Assembly: GCA_043818555.1 (NCBI GenBank)
Contig: JBDRFP010000001.1
Coordinates: 1-32,241, forward strand
DNA length: 32,241 bases
Source: JAUYIW01 sp043818555
Lineage (GTDB): Bacteria > Patescibacteriota > Patescibacteriia > UBA9934
Reading direction: 5' to 3'
Position 1 is the first letter of the stretch; each line of letters begins with the position of its first letter. The notes under the pieces are model-generated. The model saw only the letters and a program-made list of their open reading frames with translations, had not been told where the DNA came from and did not search any database. Below are positions 1 to 5,802 of the stretch, piece by piece. The translations under genes were made by a program, and so were the position numbers.

Positions 1-342
1 AAGACTCCAAAAGACAACCCGGTAAATGAGCGCTTCAACCGAACCTTGCAGGATGAATTCGTCGCCCTAGGCAACATGACCGATAACTGCTCTCTCTTCA
101 ACAAAAGACTCACCGAGTGGCTAGTAGAATACAACTTCAAAAGACCTCACCAGAGCCTGGATTACGCTCCACCAATTAATTTTCATTTCAAATATCACAA
201 AGTGTTACCGAAGTACCCTTCTAGTACACTAAATACAAATATGCTCGGTAGTACAGCTTCGATATTGAAGTGTTGGATATGTCTAGCGGGTAAAATCAAT
301 AAATTAATAGATTTTAACGTTACAACTTTGATGCCTTGCTAG
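1..342 (+). CDS. IS3/IS481-type transposase, C-terminal part (partial)
   Basis: The frame is open from the first base, so the 5' part lies outside the window. The visible part is the end of an rve-type DDE integrase core. It has the NERFNRTLQDEF stretch, which carries the final catalytic Glu of IS3/IS481 transposases, followed by a YNFKRPHQSLDYAPP motif typical of their C-terminus. About 33 residues after NT at residue 65 do not resemble a transposase and are encoded inside the inverted-repeat element at 240-377. The original stop codon was probably displaced by that element, or the element lies at the IS end. Whether the enzyme is active cannot be judged from this fragment. Confidence 0.85.
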   Translation, partial: KTPKDNPVNERFNRTLQDEFVALGNMTDNCSLFNKRLTEWLVEYNFKRPHQSLDYAPPINFHFKYHKVLPKYPSSTLNTNMLGSTASILKCWICLAGKINKLIDFNVTTLMPC

Positions 343-377
343 CCGCTGGCATCATTCGGAGTTGTACTGTCCGGGTA
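240..377. mobile_element. MITE-like inverted-repeat element, copy 1
   Basis: The left end reads TATGCTCGGTAGTACAGC and the right end is its imperfect inverse, GTTGTACTGTCCGGGTATG. Most of the interior matches copy 2 at 26936-27075 read on the opposite strand, including a hairpin TGATGCC (329-335) / GGCATCA (348-354). TA is found at both borders, which would fit TA-targeting transposition, but no duplication can be proven. The element covers the transposase stop codon, and its right end contains the start codon of the next gene. No coding capacity of its own is seen. Confidence 0.65.
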
Positions 378-1540
378 TGCCAAAACCAATTTCAAGAAGA
401 GCGGAAGCAAAACCGCTTTCACGGTCGCTACGGATTTATCAAAAGGTAGCGATTGTGTTCGTGATTTTATCCTTTGTTTTGCTGCTCGTTGTGCTGTATC
501 TGTCAGTATCCAAGGCCACGATTAGAGTGACTCCGAACCCGGAAGTTGTGTCGAGTACTGTGGCAATAGATCTTGCGGCTGATCCTGCGGCAGGCCAGGT
601 GAAAGGCATTGTGCTCCAGGACACGCTTAGTAAGGCCGAGGTTTTCTTATTGCCTGAAGAGGGCGCGTCAGCGGTTGAGGGAAAGGCGGGCGGCACAGTG
701 ACCATAATTAACGAAACAGATTCCGATCAGCAGCTTGTTGCCACAACGCGGCTTTTGTCTGAAGAAGGTGTGCTTTTCCGGATTGATGACGGAGTAGTAG
801 TCCCGGCAAACGGTCAAGTTGAGGCGATCGCTCATGCGGATGAAGCTGGACTTGGCGGTGAAATCGGCGCGACGCAGTTTACAATCCCAGGGCTTTCCGA
901 ATCTTTGCAGGCGGTTATTTACGCAGTAAGCGTAGAGTCTATGACAGGCGGAGTTGAGTATATTCGCATTGTTTCTCAGGAAGACCTGGATCAGGCGGCG
1001 GCAGATCTTGAAGCAGAGATTTTAGCTGAGGCAGAAGAGAAATTTGCTCCAGAGGTAGATACTGACATCTTTGACGAAGTTGCGTATTTGACAGAAATAG
1101 TTGAAAAGGTGAGCGATACTGAACCAGGCACAGAAGCGGGGTCGTTTAGTATTTCGCTCCGTATGACAGTAACCGGAGTGTTTTACAGCAGCGCAATGGT
1201 AGCGCAGGCAGGCGAGGGCGGGCTCTACGAAGTTGTTCCGTCAGGTTACACGCTTGCGGGCGTGAACGAGGAGGGAGTTCAGGCAAGCATACAGTCAGTC
1301 GATGCAGATGCCGGGACAGCGGCACTTAGCGTTTACCTTGATGGCTTGGCAGTAATTTCTACCGCAAGCGATGTTCTGGATACTTCACGGTTCGTTGGCC
1401 GCTCTGCTGATGAGATTAAGACTCTGCTTGAAGCATCTGACGCAATCGAAGAAGTGTCAGTCAGCTTTACCCCGTTTTGGCTGAAGCGCGTGCCAACGCT
1501 TGAAGACCATATTAGGATTGTGGTTGAAAATGTTGACTAG
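377..1540 (+). CDS. Single-pass membrane protein of unknown function
   Basis: 387 residues. A basic cytoplasmic N-terminus (residues 1-20, PKPISRRAEAK...) is followed by one transmembrane helix at about 22-45 and a long acidic extracytoplasmic part. Residues 105-190 (GGTVTIINETDS..., FTIPG, YAVSVESMTGG) resemble the beta-rich, baseplate-J-like repeats often seen in Patescibacteria surface proteins; this is a family impression and not a firm domain hit. I chose ATG 377 over the in-frame TTG at 362 because GGGTATG is the end of the inverted-repeat element that also starts prfA and gyrB. TACTGT six bases before the ATG could act as a -10 box, which would make the transcript leaderless. Two tandem hairpins follow the stop. 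The partner and substrate are unknown. Confidence 0.8.
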   Translation: MPKPISRRAEAKPLSRSLRIYQKVAIVFVILSFVLLLVVLYLSVSKATIRVTPNPEVVSSTVAIDLAADPAAGQVKGIVLQDTLSKAEVFLLPEEGASAVEGKAGGTVTIINETDSDQQLVATTRLLSEEGVLFRIDDGVVVPANGQVEAIAHADEAGLGGEIGATQFTIPGLSESLQAVIYAVSVESMTGGVEYIRIVSQEDLDQAAADLEAEILAEAEEKFAPEVDTDIFDEVAYLTEIVEKVSDTEPGTEAGSFSISLRMTVTGVFYSSAMVAQAGEGGLYEVVPSGYTLAGVNEEGVQASIQSVDADAGTAALSVYLDGLAVISTASDVLDTSRFVGRSADEIKTLLEASDAIEEVSVSFTPFWLKRVPTLEDHIRIVVENVD

Positions 1541-1546
1541 AATTTA

Positions 1547-1611
1547 AACCCTCAAGGTTTCCGAACCTTGAGGGTTAAGCACGGAGCGGGTCAATTGGCC
1601 CGCTCTTTTTG
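1547..1611 (+). terminator. Tandem hairpin terminator
   Basis: The first hairpin (1547-1576) is a 13-bp perfect stem, AACCCTCAAGGTT against its complement, with loop TCCG; it belongs to a dispersed family in this window. The second (1584-1605) is GAGCGGG/CCCGCTC with an 8-nt loop followed by TTTTTG, a standard intrinsic terminator. Confidence 0.85.
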
Positions 1612-1645
1612 TTTCAGACAATATAGTCAGCTCCAAATAACAAAT

Positions 1646-1673
1646 TTGACAATAATTCTGGCTGAGTTACAAT
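1646..1673 (+). promoter_or_regulatory. Promoter of the thrS leader
   Basis: TTGACA (1646-1651), a 16-bp spacer and TACAAT (1668-1673). Start is expected near 1680, about 380 bases before thrS, so a long leader is made. Confidence 0.7.
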
Positions 1674-1679
1674 GTATGT

Positions 1680-1925
1680 ATTGCTACGACCGAGCCTAAC
1701 CAACCCGCGAGCAACGGCGGCGCGTCCGAAACGCGCATAATTGAGTGATCTGTTGATCGAGAATGCTCAACAGGTAACTCGGGTGGAATCGCCCTTCGAT
1801 TCTCCTCAAGCATAGCTTTCAGAAATCTCAGGGCAAGCCCTGAGGAGGACGAAAACTAGGCTCGAGTCCGACGAAGGGTCCCGAGGTCGGATTTGGCTCA
1901 CAGAAGCTACGACGTCGGTTTTTTT
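1680..1925 (+). promoter_or_regulatory. Structured thrS leader, T-box-like
   Basis: After the promoter come a hairpin GCGCGT/ACGCGC (1720-1736), a 7-bp stem CTGTTGA/TCAACAG (1750-1773), then CGGGTGGAATCGC (1780-1792), which resembles the T-box core (GGGTGGNACCGC) that pairs with tRNA NCCA ends. GAATCG/CGATTC (1786-1802) folds around it, then CTCAGGG/CCCTGAG. CCGAC at 1868-1872 can pair either with GTCGG at 1886-1890 or with GTCGG at 1914-1918, the latter followed by seven T, as expected of an attenuator. The specifier loop with a Thr codon could not be assigned. It may be a divergent T-box or another kind of leader; an independent small RNA is also possible. Confidence 0.5.
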
Positions 1926-1935
1926 GTTTAGCGCT

Positions 1936-2054
1936 AGTAGTCAGTGGCCGGCATCCGGTAGTCAGTAAATCGACAATAAACCTCGCTTCCCGATTATAAT
2001 CCCAAGTCCTTCGCAATAAACCAGGTCAAAACGAAATAAAACTCGCTAATTGAT
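1936..2054. repeat. Phrase repeat plus four 20-bp units before thrS
   Basis: TAGTAGTCAGT and CATCCGGTAGTCAGTA are followed by units starting at 1975, 1995, 2015 and 2035, three of which begin AATAAAMCYNG. The same two-part arrangement lies at 21478-21597 before rplY. Confidence 0.6.
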
Positions 2055-2058
2055 TATT

Positions 2059-3852
2059 ATGCAAAACGACAACCTACATACAATGAGACACACCGCAGCG
2101 CATGTGCTCGCAGCAGCAGCGCAAAGGCTTTTCCCAGAAGCCAAATTTGGAGTCGGCCCGGCGGTAGATAATGGCTTTTACTATGACATCATGTTTCCGG
2201 AGCCGATTACAGATGATGGTCTGAAGAAGCTTGAGAAAGAGATGGGTAAGATTATCAAAGAAGACCACAAGATGGAGCGTGAGGAAATGTCGATTGATGA
2301 CGCCATCAAGTTGTTCAAAAAGGCCAAGCAGGATTTTAAGGTTGAGCTTTTGACCGATCTGAAGGAAAAGGGAACTACCAAGTTAAACCCTGAAGAAGAG
2401 CAGGAGCTTGATCCAAGCAAGCCGGACAAGGCGTCGGTTTATAAAACAGGCGACTTTGTTGATCTTTGTCGAGGGCCACATCTAGATAGCACAAAAGAGA
2501 TCGGCGCATTCAAGATTTGGAAACTCGCAGGCGCGTATTGGCGGGGCGATGAGAATAAGCCGCAACTTCAGCGGGTTTACGGCCTTGCTTTTGAAACTCA
2601 GGAAGACCTTGACCGGCATCTTGAAATGCTCGAAGAAGCCAAAAAGCGCGATCATAGAAAGCTTGGCGCTGAGCTCGATTTGTTTACCTTCTCGCCGCTA
2701 GTTGGACCTGGCCTCCCACTATTTACTCCGCGTGGCACGATTGCGCGCGACCGGCTTACCGATTTTGTCTGGGCGCTAATGAAACCGCACGGCTACAGCA
2801 AGGTGTGCATTCCTCACCTTGCAAAAACCGACTTGTACAAAACCAGCGGACACTGGGACAAGTTTGCAGATGACATTTTCCATGTTACCAGCGCCACAAG
2901 CGATGACGAGTTTGTATTGAAGCCAATGAACTGTCCGCACCACACCCAAATTTACGCGTCCAAAATGCGAAGCTACCGCGACCTGCCGATTCGCATGAGC
3001 GAGGTCACCATGGTGTACCGCGATGAGAATTCAGGTCAGCTTCAGGGCCTCACTCGGGTAAGGTCAATCACTCAGGACGACGCTCATGTTTTCTGCACTT
3101 ACGACCAGGCTAAGGAAGAGGCGCTAAAAATGTATGATATTGTCACCCGCTTTTACAAGGCGTTTGATATGGATTTGCGTATTATGCTTTCAGTTCACGA
3201 TCCGGACAATATGGACAAGTATTTAGGTGACAAGAAGGTTTGGAACAAGGCTGAGACGATGTTTGCGGATTTATTAAAAGAAATTGGTCGAGATTACGTG
3301 GTTGGAGTTGGAGAAGCCGCATTTTATGGGCCAAAGATTGATTTTATCGCAACCGACGCTATTGGCCGTGAATGGCAGCTGGCAACTATCCAGCTGGACT
3401 TTAACTTGCCTGAACGATTTGAACTTGAGTACATTGACGAGAAGGGAATAAAGCAGCGACCAGCAATGCTTCATAGGGCGATTTTAGGATCTGTCGAGCG
3501 GTTCCTTGGCGTGCTAATTGAACACTATGCTGGAGCCTTCCCAATGTGGCTTGCGCCTGAACAGATTCGCCTTGCAACTGTGAGCGATGATTATGTTGAG
3601 TTTGCGCAAGCAACAAGAGAGAAGCTTGAGGAAGCGGGGCTTAGGGTCGAACTCGACGCTTCGCCGGAGAAAGTTGGTAAAAAGATTAGAAATGCCGCAA
3701 TGATGAAGATTCCGTGGACAATTGTGATTGGTGAAAAGGAAGTTGACGGTGGCGATTATAGCGTGAATGTTTTTGGGTCACCAGAGGATCTCCTGATTAA
3801 ACAAAGCGATATTGTAAAGAAGGCGTTGACAGAATCGGAATTGCCAATCTGA
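2059..3852 (+). CDS. thrS: Threonyl-tRNA synthetase (no TGS domain)
   Basis: 597 residues. It charges tRNA-Thr in the cytoplasm. The protein starts directly in the editing domain: HTAAH at residues 11-15 and CRGPH at 137-141 are the zinc-site motifs of the N2 domain. The class II catalytic core has MNCPHH (290-295) with the zinc-binding Cys, RVRSITQDDAHVF as motif 2, and HRAILGSVERFLGVLIEHY as motif 3. A C-terminal anticodon-binding domain ends with GEKEVDGGDYSVNVFGS. The roughly 60-residue TGS domain found in most bacterial enzymes is absent and there is no open frame for it upstream. ATG 2059 is preferred over TTG 2050 because the family similarity starts just after it. No Shine-Dalgarno sequence is visible. 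Regulation is probably through the leader at 1680-1925. Confidence 0.95.
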   Translation: MQNDNLHTMRHTAAHVLAAAAQRLFPEAKFGVGPAVDNGFYYDIMFPEPITDDGLKKLEKEMGKIIKEDHKMEREEMSIDDAIKLFKKAKQDFKVELLTDLKEKGTTKLNPEEEQELDPSKPDKASVYKTGDFVDLCRGPHLDSTKEIGAFKIWKLAGAYWRGDENKPQLQRVYGLAFETQEDLDRHLEMLEEAKKRDHRKLGAELDLFTFSPLVGPGLPLFTPRGTIARDRLTDFVWALMKPHGYSKVCIPHLAKTDLYKTSGHWDKFADDIFHVTSATSDDEFVLKPMNCPHHTQIYASKMRSYRDLPIRMSEVTMVYRDENSGQLQGLTRVRSITQDDAHVFCTYDQAKEEALKMYDIVTRFYKAFDMDLRIMLSVHDPDNMDKYLGDKKVWNKAETMFADLLKEIGRDYVVGVGEAAFYGPKIDFIATDAIGREWQLATIQLDFNLPERFELEYIDEKGIKQRPAMLHRAILGSVERFLGVLIEHYAGAFPMWLAPEQIRLATVSDDYVEFAQATREKLEEAGLRVELDASPEKVGKKIRNAAMMKIPWTIVIGEKEVDGGDYSVNVFGSPEDLLIKQSDIVKKALTESELPI

Positions 3853-3860
3853 GCTGTCTA

Positions 3861-3889
3861 TTGACAAACCGGTGAAAATCCGCTAGGGT
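3861..3889 (+). promoter_or_regulatory. Promoter of the 3915 gene
   Basis: TTGACA (3861-3866), 17-bp spacer, TAGGGT (3884-3889). The start would be near 3896 and gives a short leader with a consensus Shine-Dalgarno AGGAGG at 3903-3908. Confidence 0.7.
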
Positions 3890-3914
3890 AATCCTAAGCC
3901 ATAGGAGGTTCGAA

Positions 3915-4352
3915 ATGAGGGAACGCGCAGGTGCCAAAGAGGTGTCTGGCGTAACCAGGCACCCGAACATCGAAATGGCGAGCGATGTATTCGCAAGGCT
4001 GCGGATAAACCGCAGGCCCATTTCGGAGGAGGAAAAACGAATCATCGGCGAATGCATTTGCCCGCTTTTCTGCGAAGGCTCTGCCCAGCAGGACGACCCT
4101 GTTGTGCGCCGGCTGAAGATGGTCATCGACCGCCGGTGCTGGCAAAAGCACAGGGAGAAGGCCTTTGGAAAGAGCGCGCGAGAATCGCTCCGCATGTGGG
4201 TCAAGATCCGCATGTTCCTCATTGTCGGCAGGCCGGAGAAGGGCGACACCAGGGCGTGGGCCATGGTGGACGCAAGCGAGCTGATGGCAATGCTCCTGGT
4301 GCGCCCAGAGGACGTGGAGAGTCTTCCGCGGCCGGAAATTGGCCTTAAGTGA
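3915..4352 (+). CDS. Unknown 145-residue protein
   Basis: A soluble, basic protein with no signal peptide and no transmembrane segment. It is rich in Arg, Glu and Met and looks mostly helical (ISEEEKRIIGE, ARESLRMWVKIRMF, ASELMAMLLVRPEDVE). There are three Cys (CICPLFC, then RRCW). I do not recognise the family. It has its own promoter, a perfect AGGAGG ribosome site six bases before ATG 3915, and its own terminator, so it is a self-contained unit between thrS and miaA. Its codon use (many GGC, CGC, GAG) is more GC-rich than that of its neighbours. The same style is seen in the genes at 23800 and 28796, which suggests an accessory origin. Confidence 0.7.
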   Translation: MRERAGAKEVSGVTRHPNIEMASDVFARLRINRRPISEEEKRIIGECICPLFCEGSAQQDDPVVRRLKMVIDRRCWQKHREKAFGKSARESLRMWVKIRMFLIVGRPEKGDTRAWAMVDASELMAMLLVRPEDVESLPRPEIGLK

Positions 4353-4358
4353 GTTGTA

Positions 4359-4386
4359 AACGACCTTACCCGCGAGGTCGTTTTTT
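4359..4386 (+). terminator. Intrinsic terminator
   Basis: Perfect 8-bp stem AACGACCT/AGGTCGTT, 8-nt loop, running into six T. It closes the 3915 unit. Confidence 0.9.
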
Positions 4387-4465
4387 ATAATCATCAATCA
4401 CTACTCGCAGATTGGCAATCGCTTAATAGCTTTCCGCTTTTACAAAATTATGTCATCATGCGGCT

Positions 4466-5425
4466 ATGGACAAACCAAAAATTATTGCAATAGTAGCCCC
4501 AACAGCTTCGGGCAAGACCGAGCTTGCGATCGTTCTCGCCAAGCAGTTTAGTGGCGAGGTGATTTCAACCGACTCGCGCACTGTTTACCGTGGGATGGAT
4601 ATTGGGACAGCGAAACCGGGAGTAGACAGTAGACAGCACCCAGTAGCCAGCAGTTGGCCTAAAAAGATTGAGGAGTTGTTTTCTGATAAGCCGTACATGG
4701 TCGAAGGTGTGCCGCATTGGGGGTTTGATATTGCTGACCCGGATGAGGAATTTACTGTGGCGGATTTTAAAAGTTATGCTGATGGAAAGATCGCCGATAT
4801 TTTGGATCGCGGCAAGCTACCAATCCTGGCCGGAGGCACCGGGCTCTACACCGGCGCGGTAGTCGACAACATGAGCTTCACTCAGGCGCCGCCCGATAAT
4901 GATTTGCGCGACGAGCTCGAAGTTTTATCGAACGATCAGCTTGTTGATAGACTCGCCAAGGCTGATCCTGCGGCAGCGAACCAGATCGACGCTGCTAATC
5001 GTCGGCGGGTTGTGCGGGCGATCGAGGTGGTTGAAACCACCGGCAAGCCACTTGCTGATCAGCAGACAAAGGGGGAGGCAAAGTATGATGCTTTGATACT
5101 CGGCATCGAGTTTGATCGCGATGTTTTGTATGAGCGTATTGATCTGCGCGTTGACCAGATGATTGCCGGGGGCCTTGTCGATGAAGTCCGCGCGCTGCGT
5201 GACAAATACGGGTGCGACGTGAACGCAATGACCGGAATCGGTTACAGGCAAATCTGCCTGTTCCTGGAAGGGTACATTAAACTCAATGACGCGATCGATT
5301 TAATCAAGCGCGACACTCGCCACTTTGCCAAACGACAGATTACGTGGTTTAAGCGCGACGAGCGTATTAATTGGGTCGAGAAGGCTGATGATGCGATTGA
5401 GTTGGTCGAGGAATTCTTGAAGTAA
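4466..5425 (+). CDS. miaA: tRNA dimethylallyltransferase
   Basis: 319 residues. It transfers a dimethylallyl group to N6 of A37 in tRNAs reading UNN codons. The P-loop APTASGKT is at residues 11-18, the substrate motif STDSRTVYRGMDIGTAKP at 34-51, GVPHWGFDIADPDEEFTVADF at about 81-101 and LAGGTGLYTGAVVDN at 121-135. The RRVVRAIEV helix follows in the middle of the protein. Residues 52-66 (VDSRQHPVASSWPK) are an insertion between two conserved motifs and are encoded by a stretch that looks like the intergenic CAGTAG phrase repeat. Start ATG 4466 has no Shine-Dalgarno sequence; TTATGTCATCATGC precedes it. The gene stands alone, after a terminator and before a convergent region. Confidence 0.93.
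   Translation: MDKPKIIAIVAPTASGKTELAIVLAKQFSGEVISTDSRTVYRGMDIGTAKPGVDSRQHPVASSWPKKIEELFSDKPYMVEGVPHWGFDIADPDEEFTVADFKSYADGKIADILDRGKLPILAGGTGLYTGAVVDNMSFTQAPPDNDLRDELEVLSNDQLVDRLAKADPAAANQIDAANRRRVVRAIEVVETTGKPLADQQTKGEAKYDALILGIEFDRDVLYERIDLRVDQMIAGGLVDEVRALRDKYGCDVNAMTGIGYRQICLFLEGYIKLNDAIDLIKRDTRHFAKRQITWFKRDERINWVEKADDAIELVEEFLK
4621..4661. repeat. CAGTAG phrase repeat inside miaA
   Basis: AGTAGACAGTAGACAGCACC followed by CAGTAGCCAGCAGTTGGCC matches in style the non-coding repeats at 1936, 5429, 14667, 21478 and 25807, but is kept in frame here. Confidence 0.5.
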
Positions 5426-5428
5426 AAG

Positions 5429-5466
5429 TAGATAGTAGATGGTAAACAGTAGATTGATAGTCGCCT
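5429..5466. repeat. Decayed CAGTAG phrase repeat
   Basis: GTAGATAGTAGATGGTAAAC and AGTAGATTGATAGTCGCC follow the miaA stop. No gene is seen in this stretch. Confidence 0.4.
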
Positions 5467-5483
5467 ACTTACTCTCGTGTTCT

Positions 5484-5520
5484 AAAAAAATGATCCCGTG
5501 CTGTTTTCACACAACACGGG
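5484..5520 (-). terminator. Terminator of the small RNA
   Basis: On the minus strand CCCGTG/CACGGG closes a 14-nt loop and is followed by ATCA and seven T. Confidence 0.85.
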
Positions 5521-5675
5521 GCGATGGCCTTTCTCTCAAGCCTTTGCGGGCTTGCTTGTTTATAAGAACGAGGGAGGCGGATGGTGTCCGCTACAGGTAC
5601 GAAAACGGTCGGGCTTCATCTCGAGGGGGGTGAGAGACAACACCGTCCGTATCCTTGTTGTACCTGCAGCGGATC
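5484..5675 (-). ncRNA. Candidate structured small RNA
   Basis: A promoter at 5682-5710 and an intrinsic terminator at 5484-5520 bound a roughly 190-nt transcript without an open frame. The predicted 5' end begins at once with a 14-bp stem (5660-5673 with 5587-5600, one mismatch). Inside it lie ACGGT/ACCGT (5605-5609 with 5642-5646) and a GA-rich loop. A hairpin CAAGCC/GGCTTG (5537-5554) and the terminator hairpin follow. I looked for the conserved cores of RNase P RNA, tmRNA and SRP RNA and did not find them. A 6S-type role cannot be excluded from structure alone. It lies downstream of gatB on the same strand but after two hairpins, so it is probably transcribed independently. Confidence 0.65.
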
Positions 5676-5681
5676 AACTGC

Positions 5682-5710
5682 ACTTTACTACTAATGCGGT
5701 TTTTTGTCAA
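5682..5710 (-). promoter_or_regulatory. Promoter of the small RNA
   Basis: Minus strand TTGACA (5710-5705), 17-bp spacer, TAAAGT (5687-5682). The expected start, near 5675, is two bases before the long stem begins. Confidence 0.65.
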
Positions 5711-5726
5711 TAAAAGCAAAAAAACA

Positions 5727-5799
5727 AACCCTCAAGGTTTCTGAACCTTGAGGGTTGTCTGGTCGCGTAACCTTCAGGGTTGTTGCAACCCTGAAGGTT
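5727..5799 (-). terminator. Two hairpins downstream of gatB
   Basis: 5769-5799 is a 13-bp stem AACCTTCAGGGTT with loop GTTGC, three bases after the gatB stop on the minus strand. 5727-5756 is a 13-bp stem AACCCTCAAGGTT with loop TCTG, followed on the minus strand by TTGTTTTTTTGC. Together they should end gatB transcription. Confidence 0.75.
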
Positions 5800-5802
5800 G
5801 CT

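Noticed and set aside
1828..2016. 62-codon minus-strand frame before thrS
   Set aside because: It lies across the leader hairpins and the phrase repeat and has no family features.
1975..2054. CRISPR array
   Set aside because: The 20-bp units are contiguous and imperfect, without unique spacers; no cas gene is present.
3797..4397. Two long minus-strand frames opposite the 3915 gene
   Set aside because: The plus-strand frame has promoter, AGGAGG and terminator; the others have none and overlap the thrS end or the terminator.
5484..5675. RNase P RNA, SRP RNA or tmRNA
   Set aside because: The conserved core sequences of these RNAs were looked for on both strands and not found.
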